A stretch of DNA of 47,769 nt, from contig CAZZEX010000031.1 in NCBI GenBank assembly GCA_964653285.1, positions 1 to 47,769 on the forward strand, read 5' to 3'. The position numbers and the translations under genes are program-made. This DNA is from CAZZEX01 sp964653285 (GTDB taxonomy: Bacteria; Chloroflexota; Anaerolineae; B4-G1). The notes below the pieces were generated by a model, which was not told the DNA's origin, searched no databases, and saw nothing but the letters and a program-made list of their open reading frames with translations. Each line of letters opens with the position of its first letter. Positions within the stretch are counted from its first letter, which is position 1. This document shows, piece by piece, positions 32,973 to 42,219 of the stretch.

Positions 32973-35108
32973 ATGAAGACATATGTATGGCGAACCGTTG
33001 CGCTGTTGGCCATCCTGAGTATGCTGATGGCCGCATGTAAGCCAGCAACGCCGGAACCGACCGAGGAACCTGCGGCACCGACCCAGGCCCCCGTTGAGGT
33101 TCCAACCGAGGCACCGGAGCCTGAGCCCGCGGCCGGGCCGGTGGAGGCCACGCCAGGGCAGGAGGTGGACATGGTGCTGCTGCCCAAGTTCCTGGGCATC
33201 CTGGTGTTCGACCAGTCCTACGACGGTGCGCTGGAAGCGCACGAAGAACTTCAGAACCAAGGGGAGTTGCGGTTCCTCGGCCCCACGCCGGAGGACAGCG
33301 TCGCCGGGCAGATCGAGATCGTGACCACCGCCACCACCGAGGGCATGGACGCCATCATGATCTCCAACAACGCCGGTGACCAGATCGCCCCTGCCGCCCA
33401 GGCTGCCCGCGATGCCGGGCTGGCGGTGGTCACCTGGGACTCGCCCATCCCGTCGGCTGAAGGCGAGCAGGTCTTCGTCGCCCAGGTGGACTTCGACGAG
33501 ACCGGCCGGGTCATGGCCGACATGGCGCTGGACATCCTGGGTGAGGACGGCGGCAAGTTCGCCGTGCTGTCTGCCTCGCCCGACGCCGCCAACCAGAACG
33601 CCTGGATCGCCGCGCTGGAGGAAGTCCTCGAGACCGACCCCAAGTACGCCAACCTGGAGATGCTGGACATCGTGTACGGCTACGACCAGTCGGAGGACAG
33701 CTACAACCAGGCCCTGGCGCTGGTGGACAAGTATCCTGAGATGGAACTGATCATGGCGCCCACCACCGTCGGCATCGCCGCCGCCTCCAAGGCCATCCAG
33801 GACGAGGGGCTGTGCGACACGGTCAAGCTCAGCGGTCTGGGCCTGCCGGCCGAGATGGTGGCCTACACGCTCAACGGCTGTGCGCCGGAGTTCGCCCTGT
33901 GGAGCTTCGTCGACCTGGGCTACCTGACCTACTACACCACCTACCTGATAGCCACCGGCGCCATCGAGGGTGTGGAAGGCGAGACGTTCAACGCCGGTCG
34001 CATGGGCACCTACACCATCGAGAAAGACCCCACCCGCGACCAAGGCCTGCGCGTCCTGATGGGCCCCTTCAAGGTCTACGACAAGGACAACGTCGAGGAG
34101 GAGGCTGGACCGCAGGCTGAGGCCGGGGCCGGGCCGGTGAAGGCCACGCCGGGGCAGGAAGTGGACATGGTGCTGCTGCCCAAGTTCCTGGGCATCCTGG
34201 TGTTCGACCAGTCCCACAACGGCGCGCTGGAAGCGCACGAGGAACTCCAGAACCAGGGGGAGTTGCAGTTCCTTGGCCCCACGCCGGAGGACAGCGTCGC
34301 CGGGCAGATCGAGATCGTGACCACCGCCACCACCGAGGGCATGGACGCCATCATGATCTCCAACAACGCCGGTGACCAGATCGCCCCTGCCGCCCAGGCT
34401 GCCCGCGATGCCGGGCTGGCGGTGGTCACCTGGGACTCGCCCATCCCGTCGGCTGAAGGCGAGCAGGTCTTCGTCGCCCAGGTGGACTTCGACGAGACCG
34501 GCCGGGTCATGGCCGACATGGCGCTGGACATCCTGGGTGAGGACGGCGGCAAGTTCGCCGTGCTGTCTGCCTCGCCCGACGCCGCCAACCAGAACGCCTG
34601 GATCGCCGCGCTGGAGGAAGTCCTCGAGACCGACCCCAAGTACGCCAACCTGGAGATGCTGGACATCGTGTACGGCTACGACCAGTCGGAGGACAGCTAC
34701 AACCAGGCCCTGGCGCTGGTGGACAAGTATCCTGAGATGGAACTGATCATGGCGCCCACCACCGTCGGCATCGCCGCCGCCTCCAAGGCCATCCAGGACG
34801 AGGGGCTGTGCGACACGGTGAAGCTCAGCGGTCTGGGCCTGCCGGCCGAGATGGTCGCCTACACGCTCAACGACTGTGCGCCGGAGTTCGCCCTGTGGAG
34901 CTTCGTCGACCTGGGCTATCTGACCTACTACACCACCTACCTGATAGCCACCGGCGCCATCGAGGGTAAGGTAGGCGAGAGGTTCGAAGCCGGTCGCATG
35001 GGAACCTACACCATCGAGAAAGACCCCACCCGCGACGTAGGTCTCCGCGTCCTGATGGGACCCTTCACCGTCTACGACAAAGACAACGTCGAGGCAGCAG
35101 CCGAGTAG
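32973..35108 (+). CDS. double-domain sugar-binding lipoprotein (tandem duplication)
   Basis: A 711-residue extracytoplasmic binding protein with a lipoprotein signal (LMAAC, C22) and a Pro/Glu-rich linker. Two complete periplasmic-binding domains of the ribose/rhamnose type follow, each about 332 residues. Each domain contains PKFLGILVFDQS, EIVTTATTEGMDAIMISNNAGDQ and WDSPIPSAEGEQ. The repeat period is exactly 996 bp. Bases 33279-33823 are identical to 34275-34819 over 545 bp, while the flanks of the unit differ by many substitutions. AAAGGAG lies before the ATG. Family members normally have one domain, so each polypeptide would present two sugar-binding sites. Confidence 0.9.
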   Translation: MKTYVWRTVALLAILSMLMAACKPATPEPTEEPAAPTQAPVEVPTEAPEPEPAAGPVEATPGQEVDMVLLPKFLGILVFDQSYDGALEAHEELQNQGELRFLGPTPEDSVAGQIEIVTTATTEGMDAIMISNNAGDQIAPAAQAARDAGLAVVTWDSPIPSAEGEQVFVAQVDFDETGRVMADMALDILGEDGGKFAVLSASPDAANQNAWIAALEEVLETDPKYANLEMLDIVYGYDQSEDSYNQALALVDKYPEMELIMAPTTVGIAAASKAIQDEGLCDTVKLSGLGLPAEMVAYTLNGCAPEFALWSFVDLGYLTYYTTYLIATGAIEGVEGETFNAGRMGTYTIEKDPTRDQGLRVLMGPFKVYDKDNVEEEAGPQAEAGAGPVKATPGQEVDMVLLPKFLGILVFDQSHNGALEAHEELQNQGELQFLGPTPEDSVAGQIEIVTTATTEGMDAIMISNNAGDQIAPAAQAARDAGLAVVTWDSPIPSAEGEQVFVAQVDFDETGRVMADMALDILGEDGGKFAVLSASPDAANQNAWIAALEEVLETDPKYANLEMLDIVYGYDQSEDSYNQALALVDKYPEMELIMAPTTVGIAAASKAIQDEGLCDTVKLSGLGLPAEMVAYTLNDCAPEFALWSFVDLGYLTYYTTYLIATGAIEGKVGERFEAGRMGTYTIEKDPTRDVGLRVLMGPFTVYDKDNVEAAAE

Positions 35109-35153
35109 TAGTAGAGTAACAGCGACGTACTTGATACCCGCTGTTGGAAGACT

Positions 35154-35197
35154 GCGTTTCAGGTAACAGGCATTTCTGTGCCTGTTACCTGAAACGC
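35154..35197 (+). terminator. long perfect hairpin after the transporter operon
   Basis: A perfect 19-bp stem (35154-35172 with 35179-35197) and a 6-nt loop, without a following T-run. It lies 45 bp after the binding-protein stop and probably ends or stabilises the transporter transcript; a binding-site role is also possible. Confidence 0.6.
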
Positions 35198-35316
35198 GCC
35201 ACAATACCGACCAGTGGGCCGATGTCTACCCAGCCTCACGTAACTCAGGGTGGGGGAGGGCAAAATCTATCTCCTGCCCGTTTCCTCGATCAGACACGGA
35301 TGGAGGCACCAGGGTA

Positions 35317-36081
35317 ATGATCGTGCGTCTGAAGGACAAGGTGGCCATTGTCACTGGGGCGGCGCGCGGGATCGGCCGGGCGATCGCTCTACGCTTTGGG
35401 CAAGAGGGAGCCAGGGTAGCCGTCGTAGACCTGCGTGAGAACGAAGGCCGCGAAACTGTTCGTCTCATTGAAACTGCTGGAGGCCAGGCGATGTTCGTTC
35501 GCACCGACGTATCTGACCAGGCTCAGGTGCAGGCCATGGTGGATGCGGTGGTGAAAGAGTGGAACACCGTAGACATTCTGGTCAACGACGCCGGGATTTG
35601 CCCATTTGAGGGCTTTCTGGAGATGAGCGAGGACCTGTGGAACCAGGTGCTTGACGTGAATCTGAAAGGCTACTTTCTGTGCTCCCAGGCAGTGGCCAAG
35701 GTGATGGTCGAGCAGGGGGTGAAGGGGCGCATCATCGCCGTCAGTTCCATCTCCTCAGAGTTCGGCGGCAGCATGCAGGCTCACTACTGCGCTTCAAAGG
35801 CGGGCATCAATCTACTGGTGAAATCCATGGCTATTTCATTGGGATCGCATGGCATCACCTGTAATGCCGTCCTGCCCGGCACAGTCGAGACTGACATCAA
35901 CCGCGAGGCCCTGGCCGATCCGGCAGTGCGTGACCATTGGTCGAAGCGGGCACCCTTGGGCCGCCTGGGTCAGCCCGAGGACATTGCTGGCCCGGTTCTC
36001 TTTTTCGCCAGCGCCGACTCAGCCTGGTGTACTGGGGCAATGCTGGTCGTAGATGGCGGCACATCGGTCAATCTTCAGTAG
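35317..36081 (+). CDS. short-chain dehydrogenase, sugar 1-dehydrogenase-like
   Basis: A 254-residue SDR with the NAD(P)-binding TGAARGIGRA and a structural NDAG in place of the usual NNAG. The catalytic Ser is in VSSISSEFG, the Y-x3-K is in YCASKAG, and the substrate lid is PGTVETDIN. The sequence resembles L-rhamnose/L-fucose 1-dehydrogenases, which make the aldonolactone; that specificity is inferred. Asp at the end of the second strand (VVDLRE) favours NAD. The ATG at 35317 has GGAGG about 11 nt upstream. The lactonase-like gene follows closely. Confidence 0.8.
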   Translation: MIVRLKDKVAIVTGAARGIGRAIALRFGQEGARVAVVDLRENEGRETVRLIETAGGQAMFVRTDVSDQAQVQAMVDAVVKEWNTVDILVNDAGICPFEGFLEMSEDLWNQVLDVNLKGYFLCSQAVAKVMVEQGVKGRIIAVSSISSEFGGSMQAHYCASKAGINLLVKSMAISLGSHGITCNAVLPGTVETDINREALADPAVRDHWSKRAPLGRLGQPEDIAGPVLFFASADSAWCTGAMLVVDGGTSVNLQ

Positions 36082-36114
36082 TCTATACCCGTTGGGAGCA
36101 TGGAGATAAGGGAA

Positions 36115-36900
36115 ATGGCGACTTATAGCATCAAAGCGATCAAATACTGCGAGCAGTCCGTACCGAGTCCCCAGATGTTTTTTATGTCGCGCTGGGGCGA
36201 GTGGACGGTAGCGGACTTTTTCTTCTTTATTCTGCGTCGGGACGATGGCAAGGTTATGCTGATTGACGCCGGCGTCCGGGATGTGGACGAGATTCAACCC
36301 CTCGTTGTGGCTGGAGTGGGGCAAAAGGGACGCTTTCGAATGGATATGGAGACACAGAACATCCCCCTCCTGTTACGGAAAGAGGGGATTGACCCGGCCG
36401 ATGTGGAATACGTCTTTATCACCCACCTTCATTACGACCACTGTTCAAACGCCAAGTTGTTCTCCAATGCCAAATTCGTCGTGTCGCGTACCGGCTGGCA
36501 TCTTACGCTTGATCCCCCGCATCCTGCTCTGACCCCCGACATTCTCTTCCCGCGTGACATCCTGGCCTATTTCGCCAGTGAAGCCCGCGAGCGGCTGATC
36601 TTGGTGGATGATGAAGCGCCGGAGATTATCCCCGGCATTGGCGCTTTTTACGTTGGCGGGCACACGATGTGCAGCCAGGCGTTCACGGTGCAGACCAAAG
36701 AGGGCCTGGCTGTCTTTCCCGGCGATACTGTCTTTTACTATGAGAACCTGGAGAAAAACCATCCTATTGGCCTGGCGGTAGATATCAAGCAGTGTTTTCA
36801 GGCCATGGATCGAATCCGTGAGGTCGCTGACATTGTGGTCCCTCCGCATGATCCGGTCTTGCTCCAAAGGTTCCCTGATGGAGTAGTCGTCAGCGATTAA
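36115..36900 (+). CDS. metallo-beta-lactamase-fold lactonase-like hydrolase
   Basis: A 261-residue MBL-fold protein with the dinuclear metal motif H-x-H-x-D-H (THLHYDHC), a later His in GGHTMCSQ, Asp in FPGDTVFY and His in VPPHDP. The pattern is that of N-acyl-homoserine-lactonase-type enzymes. Placed just after a sugar dehydrogenase, it may instead open a sugar aldonolactone; this is inference. GGAGA lies 9 nt before the ATG at 36115, and an in-frame ATG at 36100 is possible. Confidence 0.8.
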   Translation: MATYSIKAIKYCEQSVPSPQMFFMSRWGEWTVADFFFFILRRDDGKVMLIDAGVRDVDEIQPLVVAGVGQKGRFRMDMETQNIPLLLRKEGIDPADVEYVFITHLHYDHCSNAKLFSNAKFVVSRTGWHLTLDPPHPALTPDILFPRDILAYFASEARERLILVDDEAPEIIPGIGAFYVGGHTMCSQAFTVQTKEGLAVFPGDTVFYYENLEKNHPIGLAVDIKQCFQAMDRIREVADIVVPPHDPVLLQRFPDGVVVSD

Positions 36901-36966
36901 GGCAGCCGGTGATCAGCGTCTGGTATTCAGCAATCGGTGATTGTTAGTTGCAAAGGGAGGCAGAAT

Positions 36967-37341
36967 ATGCCTGAATTGGAAACGGCTCACGTCAACAACT
37001 GTACTGTCTACAATCTACCCGGTCGCGATTGGTATTATCTACTGGGCCCACAGAATAGTCAGGCCAAGAATCTGGTCTTTGGTCTGGCCGAGTTTCCCGG
37101 CGGAACGCTGGCTGCGGCTCATACCCATGAGGTTCAGGAAGAGATCATTTACATCCTCTCCGGCGAAGGGGACATCATTTCTGGAGGGAAGGAAGTCCGG
37201 TTGGAACCAGGCGTGGCGGTTTTCATTCCCCCCGGCCTCTTGCATCAAATCCGGACCGACGAGGGGGAGCCGCTCAAATTAGTGACTCTCTTCTCGCCCC
37301 CCGTGACTCCTGGCGCTTACGATCCGGGCAAAGACCAGTAA
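36967..37341 (+). CDS. cupin-domain protein
   Basis: A 124-residue single cupin. Motif 1 is AAAHTHEVQEEIIYILSGEG, with the His-x-His and Glu metal ligands, and motif 2 is PGVAVFIPPGLLHQIRTD. Small cupins in sugar clusters may be isomerases, epimerases or sensors; the function is unknown. GGGAGG lies 6 nt before the ATG. The split transketolase starts 9 bp after the stop. The 66-bp gap before it contains degenerate CGGTGAT repeats. Confidence 0.85.
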   Translation: MPELETAHVNNCTVYNLPGRDWYYLLGPQNSQAKNLVFGLAEFPGGTLAAAHTHEVQEEIIYILSGEGDIISGGKEVRLEPGVAVFIPPGLLHQIRTDEGEPLKLVTLFSPPVTPGAYDPGKDQ

Positions 37342-37349
37342 AGCGAACT

Positions 37350-38189
37350 ATGGCATCCGATGCCGCTCTGATCGAGAAACTGGCAGCCATCGCCAACCTG
37401 CTGCGCCGTCACGTTATCAAAATGACGCACGCAGCCGGCTCCGGGCATCCCGGTGGCTCCCTGTCGGCGGCCGACATGGTGGCCGTGCTCTATTTTCACG
37501 AGTTGCGTGTTGATCCGCGCCGCCCCAACTGGCCTGACCGCGACCGGTTCATTATGTCCAAGGGACACGCCTGCCCCGTATGGTACGCCGCGTTGGCCGA
37601 ACGGGGGTACTTCCCGGTGGAAGACCTGGTCAAGCTGCGCCACATCAGCAGCCACCTGCAGGGCCATCCCGACATGTGCAAGACCCCCGGTATTGATATG
37701 ACGGCTGGCCCACTGGGCAACGGCCTGTCAGCCGGGTTGGGGATGGCGCTGGGCGCCCGTATCACAGGGCGCGATTTTCGCACCTACGTGATGGTAGGCG
37801 AGGGGGACCAGCAAGAGGGCTGCACCTGGGAAGCGGCAATGATGGGCGGTTTTCACAAATTGGGAAACCTGACCGTATTGATTGACTACAACCGCTCTCA
37901 AGTTGATGGTAAGTCCGATGATATCCTGTGTCTAGACCCCCTGGCCGACAAGTGGCGGGCCTGCTGCTGGGCCGTGCGCGAGATTGATGGTCACGATCTG
38001 GGCCCAATCCTCGACGCCCTGACCTGGGCGCGAGGCGTCACCGATGCGCCTACCGCCATCCTGGCCCACACCACCAAGGGCAAGGGCGTCTCTTTTATGG
38101 AGGATCGGCACGAATGGCATGGCAAGGCGCCCAATACGGAGCAGGCGATAGCGGCCCTGGCTGAACTGGGAGAGGTTTGGCAGCCATGA
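37350..38189 (+). CDS. transketolase N-terminal subunit
   Basis: A 279-residue subunit carrying the thiamine-diphosphate PP domain of a split transketolase. Motifs are HAAGSGHPGGSLSAADM, SKGHACPVWYAALAERGYF, GPLGNGLSAGLGMALG and the TPP/Mg signature GEGDQQEG through DYNRSQ. It needs the next gene for activity. The stop overlaps the next start (ATGA). Split transketolases also serve special sugar pathways (apulose-phosphate and sulfosugar transketolases), so a specialised ketose substrate is possible. Confidence 0.92.
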   Translation: MASDAALIEKLAAIANLLRRHVIKMTHAAGSGHPGGSLSAADMVAVLYFHELRVDPRRPNWPDRDRFIMSKGHACPVWYAALAERGYFPVEDLVKLRHISSHLQGHPDMCKTPGIDMTAGPLGNGLSAGLGMALGARITGRDFRTYVMVGEGDQQEGCTWEAAMMGGFHKLGNLTVLIDYNRSQVDGKSDDILCLDPLADKWRACCWAVREIDGHDLGPILDALTWARGVTDAPTAILAHTTKGKGVSFMEDRHEWHGKAPNTEQAIAALAELGEVWQP

Positions 38190-39175
38190 CAGTCGCTCGA
38201 CTCTATCAGGGATCTGATCGCCCACGCCGTGTCCTCCGCGAGGCCTTCGGCCAGGCTCTTGTAGAGCTAGGGACTGAGTTCCCTAATATGGTCGTCCTCG
38301 ACGCTGACATTTCTAGCTCGCTCAAGACTGGGGCTTTTCGCCAACGCTTTCCCGACCGCCATATCAACTTCGGCGTTGCTGAGCAGGATATGATGATGGC
38401 GGCGGGGGGCTTGTCCACCACTGGTCTCATCCCACTGGCCTGCACTTACGCCACCTTCGCCACCATGCGCGCCTGCGAGCAGATTCGAAGCGTCATCTGC
38501 TACTCTCATCTCAACGTGAAAGTGACATGCTCTCATGGCGGGCTGGAAGTCGGCTGGGACGGACCGACCCACCAGGCTACTGAAGACGTGGCCATTATGC
38601 GGGCTATGCCCAATATGACCGTCGTCGTACCAGCCGACTCTGTCGCTGTGCCCCCTCTCCTCCGACAATTGGTGGCCCTCGACGGGCCGACCTACTTTCG
38701 TATGGGACGCAATCCGGTGCCTGTCATCTACGACGAGAGCCAGAGCTTTAACCTGGGCCAAGCCATCACCCTGCGCGAGGGAAGCGACCTGACGATTATC
38801 GCAATGGGCGTGATGGTGGCACTGGCTCTGGGTGCAGCCGACGCCCTCGCTGGTCAGAGCATTGGCGCCCGTGTCCTCGATATGCATACCGTTAAACCCC
38901 TGGACGGCGAGGCAATTGAGCGGGCCGTTCAGGAGACGGGCGCTATTGTCACCGCCGAAGACCACAACATTATGGGGGGGATGGGCAGCGCGGTGGCCGA
39001 GTATCTGGTGGAGCACAGGCCGGTGCCTATGGAACGAGTGGGCGTGCCCGACACCTTTGGCCGCTCTGGCGACCCGGCCGAGTTGTTCCCGATGTATGGC
39101 ATGGCCGCGCCCGATATTATGACTGCTGCTCATCGAGTCCTGGCTCGAAAGAAGTCGACCAGGGGGCTGCCATGA
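38186..39175 (+). CDS. transketolase C-terminal subunit
   Basis: A 329-residue partner of the preceding subunit. The Pyr domain carries the conserved Glu in FGVAEQDMMMAAGG, and family motifs include CSHGGLEVGWDGPTHQATEDVAIMRAMP and LDMHTVKPLDGEAI. The ATG at 38186 overlaps the previous stop and its own stop overlaps the next SDR gene, so the three are one translational unit. Confidence 0.92.
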   Translation: MTVARLYQGSDRPRRVLREAFGQALVELGTEFPNMVVLDADISSSLKTGAFRQRFPDRHINFGVAEQDMMMAAGGLSTTGLIPLACTYATFATMRACEQIRSVICYSHLNVKVTCSHGGLEVGWDGPTHQATEDVAIMRAMPNMTVVVPADSVAVPPLLRQLVALDGPTYFRMGRNPVPVIYDESQSFNLGQAITLREGSDLTIIAMGVMVALALGAADALAGQSIGARVLDMHTVKPLDGEAIERAVQETGAIVTAEDHNIMGGMGSAVAEYLVEHRPVPMERVGVPDTFGRSGDPAELFPMYGMAAPDIMTAAHRVLARKKSTRGLP

Positions 39176-39918
39176 CAGATGAACTGGCTGGACGCACCGC
39201 TTTCGTCACCGGGGCGGCGCGGGGCATTGGTCTGGCTACTGCCCGCGCGCTGGCTCAGCGCGGCGCCGGCGTGGCGATGGTTGACATTGACCTAACTGCA
39301 TTGGAGCCGGCCGCTCAGTCAATCGGGGACCGGGCGTTGATGGTCAAAGCTGACGTCAGCCGGCCGACCGATGTGCAGCGTGCCATTGATCTGACAACTG
39401 AACACTTCGGTGGCCTGGACATCTTGGTCAATAACGCTGGCCTCTGTCCCCTGTCTGACTTTGCTGACATCAAAGAGGCTGAGTGGGATCGGGTGCTGGC
39501 CATCAATCTCAAGGGGGCATTTCTCTGTTGCCAGGCGGCGATGCCACACCTCCGAAAGAGCGGGCGGCGGGGACGTATCGTCAACGTCGCCTCCGTGGCT
39601 GGACAGATGGGGGGCGTCTCAGTCGGCGCCCACTATGCTGCCTCCAAAGCGGGGTTGATTGGCCTCACCAAGTCGCTAGCCCGGTTGCTGGCTGCCGACA
39701 GCGTCACGGTCAATTGCCTGGCGCCCGGCACTACCGCCACCGACCTTACTGCCAATTGGTCGGAGGCAACAAAAGCGCGGGTGAGAGCTCAGATCCCTCT
39801 GGCGCGTTTCGCTCAACCAGAAGAAATTGCCGCGGCGGTTTGTTTCCTGGTTTCGGATCAAGCGGCTTTTATCACCGGTGCCACCCTCGACGTGAATGGC
39901 GGGCTCTACCTGCGATAG
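39172..39918 (+). CDS. short-chain dehydrogenase/reductase
   Basis: A 248-residue SDR with TGAARGIGLA, NNAG, catalytic Ser in ASVAG, Y-x3-K in YAASKAG and a C-terminal TLDVNGG. It is translationally coupled to the transketolase pair. It probably oxidises or reduces a sugar, polyol or ketose of the same pathway. Asp at the end of strand 2 (MVDID) favours NAD. The 222-bp gap after it contains a short AAGGAG-CTCCTT hairpin and no clear gene. Confidence 0.85.
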   Translation: MTDELAGRTAFVTGAARGIGLATARALAQRGAGVAMVDIDLTALEPAAQSIGDRALMVKADVSRPTDVQRAIDLTTEHFGGLDILVNNAGLCPLSDFADIKEAEWDRVLAINLKGAFLCCQAAMPHLRKSGRRGRIVNVASVAGQMGGVSVGAHYAASKAGLIGLTKSLARLLAADSVTVNCLAPGTTATDLTANWSEATKARVRAQIPLARFAQPEEIAAAVCFLVSDQAAFITGATLDVNGGLYLR

Positions 39919-40140
39919 ACGTAAGCCTTAATTACCAAAGGAGCCTCCTCCTTACTGGATGAGGACTGGTTATCTCCGGCCGCCGGCTGAGAGGTGCTGG
40001 CCCTATCCACTGTGCATCACCCAATCCGGAGGGACGCCACCCGGCTGCAAATTCAGATCCACGGGTGGTCTCCCTGGTTGTTTTCGCCGCATCCAGTCAA
40101 ATCCTTAAAGGGGACCTACAGGCAGGTTGGAGAGTGTTTT

Positions 40141-41106
40141 ATGGAACTCAGTCACGACAAACTGGCTGACATGTATTACCGCATGTGGCTCATTCGGTGC
40201 TTTGAAGAAAGCGCACGGTCGCTGTATCATCAAGATATGATACGGGGTACGACCCACGCCTATACCGGCGAAGAAGCAGTGGCCGTAGGCGCTTGCGCGG
40301 CACTCAACCGAGACGACTACGTCACCAGCACCCATCGCGGTCACGGTCACTGCCTGGCTAAGGGGGGCGACCCGCGAGCGATGATGGCTGAGTTGTTGGG
40401 CAAAGCCACCGGTTATTGCAAGGGCAAAGGCGGCTCAATGCACATCGCCGACCTCGACCTGGGCATCTTGGGGGCCAATGGCATCGTCGGCGGTGGTATT
40501 GGTATTGCTACCGGCGCGGCCTATTCTGCTGATCTGCGTGGCTCTGGACAGGTGGTCATTTGCTTTTTCGGCGACGGGGCCAGCAACCAGGGTGTCTTGA
40601 TGGAGGCGGCTAATATGGCCGCCCTCTGGAAACTGCCCGTCATCTATTTGTGTGAGGAGAATCAATACGCCCAGTTCAGCCCCAGCAAACCCCTGATTGC
40701 CATCGAGCGCATCGCGCTGAAGGCCCAGGCTTTTGGACTGACTGGCGTCACAGTGGACGGCAACGACGTGCTGGCTGTATATGAAGCGGTGCGCCAGGCA
40801 GCCAAGCGGGCTCGCAGCGGCGATGGCCCGACGCTGTTGGTGGCCCAGACCTACCGGATCGAAGGCCATACCGTTGGCGACCCGCTTACCTATCGTCCCA
40901 AAGGCGAGGCCGACGAGTGGAGATCACCCGACCGGGACCCCATCAGCCGCTTTGGGCGTTATCTGACCGGAGAAGCAGACTTCTCACAAGATGAACTGGA
41001 TACGCTCCGACAGAAGGCCCAGGCCGAGGTTGGCGAGGCGGTCACGTTCGCCATCAACAGTCCCGAGCCCGAAATCAATGCGCTTTGGGAAGATGTTTAC
41101 GCCTGA
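40141..41106 (+). CDS. 2-oxoacid/acetoin dehydrogenase E1 alpha subunit
   Basis: A 321-residue thiamine-dependent E1 alpha. Motifs are HAYTGEEAVAVGA, HRGHGHCLAKGGD, GKGGSMHIAD and the TPP signature GDGASNQG through EENQYA. It resembles pyruvate and acetoin dehydrogenase E1 alpha. The ATG at 40141 has GGAGAG upstream and gives the usual N-terminus. Its partner follows, but no E2 or E3 gene is in the window, so it may share another complex's E2 or work as a stand-alone decarboxylase/lyase. Confidence 0.9.
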   Translation: MELSHDKLADMYYRMWLIRCFEESARSLYHQDMIRGTTHAYTGEEAVAVGACAALNRDDYVTSTHRGHGHCLAKGGDPRAMMAELLGKATGYCKGKGGSMHIADLDLGILGANGIVGGGIGIATGAAYSADLRGSGQVVICFFGDGASNQGVLMEAANMAALWKLPVIYLCEENQYAQFSPSKPLIAIERIALKAQAFGLTGVTVDGNDVLAVYEAVRQAAKRARSGDGPTLLVAQTYRIEGHTVGDPLTYRPKGEADEWRSPDRDPISRFGRYLTGEADFSQDELDTLRQKAQAEVGEAVTFAINSPEPEINALWEDVYA

Positions 41107-41150
41107 ACGGTAGAAATCACGAATAGTATAGAGAATATCATTGAGGTACT

Positions 41151-42137
41151 ATGATAATCCGGCAATTGCGATATCGGGAAGCCCTCAACGAAGCCCTTCA
41201 CGAAGAGATGGCCCGCGATCCGTCGGTCTGTGTGTTAGGTGAGGACGTGGGGTCTTATGGAAGCCCATTCCAGATCACCGGGGGCTTGTTTGACAGGTTT
41301 GGCGAGAAGCGGGTGCGCAACACGCCCATCTCCGAAGCAGGCTTTTGTGGGATCGCTGTAGGTGCGGCCATGACCGGCCTGCGCCCGGTGGTCGAAATCT
41401 TGTACATTGACTTTATCACCTTGGCCATGGATCAGATTATCAACCAGGCAGCCAAGGCCCGTTATGTGTTTGGTGGCAAGGCTCGTGTGCCTCTGGTCAT
41501 CCGCACGCAGGGAGGTGGTGGGCGTGGCAATGCGGCCCAGCATTCCCAAAGCCTCGAAATGTGGTTTGTTCACATCCCTGGCCTGATTGTCATCCAGCCT
41601 TCCACCCCATACGATGCCAAGGGACTGCTCAAGTCGGCCATCCGGGACGACAACCCGGTAATCTTTATCGAGCACAAGTTGCTCTACAATACCACTGGCT
41701 CCGTACCCCAAGAGGAGTATCTCATCCCTATCGGCGTGGCTGACGTGAAGCGCGCTGGCGACGATGTGACTATCGTGGCCACCTCACGCATGGTTCTCTT
41801 TGCCCTGAACGCAGCCGCAGAACTGGCCCGACAGGGGATCGAGGCTGAAGTCATTGACCCCCGCACCCTCAAACCACTCGACGTCGCCACCATTGTCCGA
41901 TCGGTGGAAAAGACGGGGCGGTTGGTTGTGGTCAACGAGGGACACCTGACAGGGGGGTTCACAGCCGAGGTGGTCGCCCGGGTGCAACGGGAAGCCTTCG
42001 ACTGGCTGGACGCTCCCATTATGCAAGTGGCCACCGAGGATGTGCCCATACCATACAGTGGCCGCCTGGAGTTAGAGGCCATTCCCAACGAGCAAGACAT
42101 CGTCAATGCCGTACTAGAAGTTGTCTACAGGGATTAG
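41151..42137 (+). CDS. 2-oxoacid/acetoin dehydrogenase E1 beta subunit
   Basis: A 328-residue partner of E1 alpha. It has the N-terminal RYREALNEALHEEMARDP, GEDVG, NTPISEAGFCGIAVGAA, the Gln/Gly loop RTQGGGGRGNAAQHSQSLE and the C-terminal IDPRTLKPLD. Together they form the heterotetrameric E1. It is separated from rhamnose mutarotase by an 82-bp gap that contains a perfect tandem duplicate of TTTCTAATTTTGCA (about 42177-42204). Confidence 0.9.
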   Translation: MIIRQLRYREALNEALHEEMARDPSVCVLGEDVGSYGSPFQITGGLFDRFGEKRVRNTPISEAGFCGIAVGAAMTGLRPVVEILYIDFITLAMDQIINQAAKARYVFGGKARVPLVIRTQGGGGRGNAAQHSQSLEMWFVHIPGLIVIQPSTPYDAKGLLKSAIRDDNPVIFIEHKLLYNTTGSVPQEEYLIPIGVADVKRAGDDVTIVATSRMVLFALNAAAELARQGIEAEVIDPRTLKPLDVATIVRSVEKTGRLVVVNEGHLTGGFTAEVVARVQREAFDWLDAPIMQVATEDVPIPYSGRLELEAIPNEQDIVNAVLEVVYRD

Positions 42138-42219
42138 TGCCATGATGAGTTGCTGGTCTGATCGAGAGCCCCGGCGTTTCTAATTTTGCATTTCTAATTT
42201 TGCAAAGGAGGAAGACGAT

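Noticed and set aside
32934..35204. A 756-codon open frame on the minus strand opposite the sugar-binding protein.
   Set aside because: It is the antisense shadow of a high-GC duplicated gene, repeats with the same 996-bp period, and contains low-complexity Val/Gly/His-rich sequence with no domain motif. The plus-strand gene has a signal peptide, ribosome site and clear family motifs.
39981..40010. A CTGAGAGGTGCTGG stretch before the E1 alpha gene, suggestive of a TPP riboswitch because the nearby enzymes use thiamine diphosphate.
   Set aside because: The second conserved TPP-riboswitch half (CCUGAU through AUGCCAGCG) and closing stems are absent.
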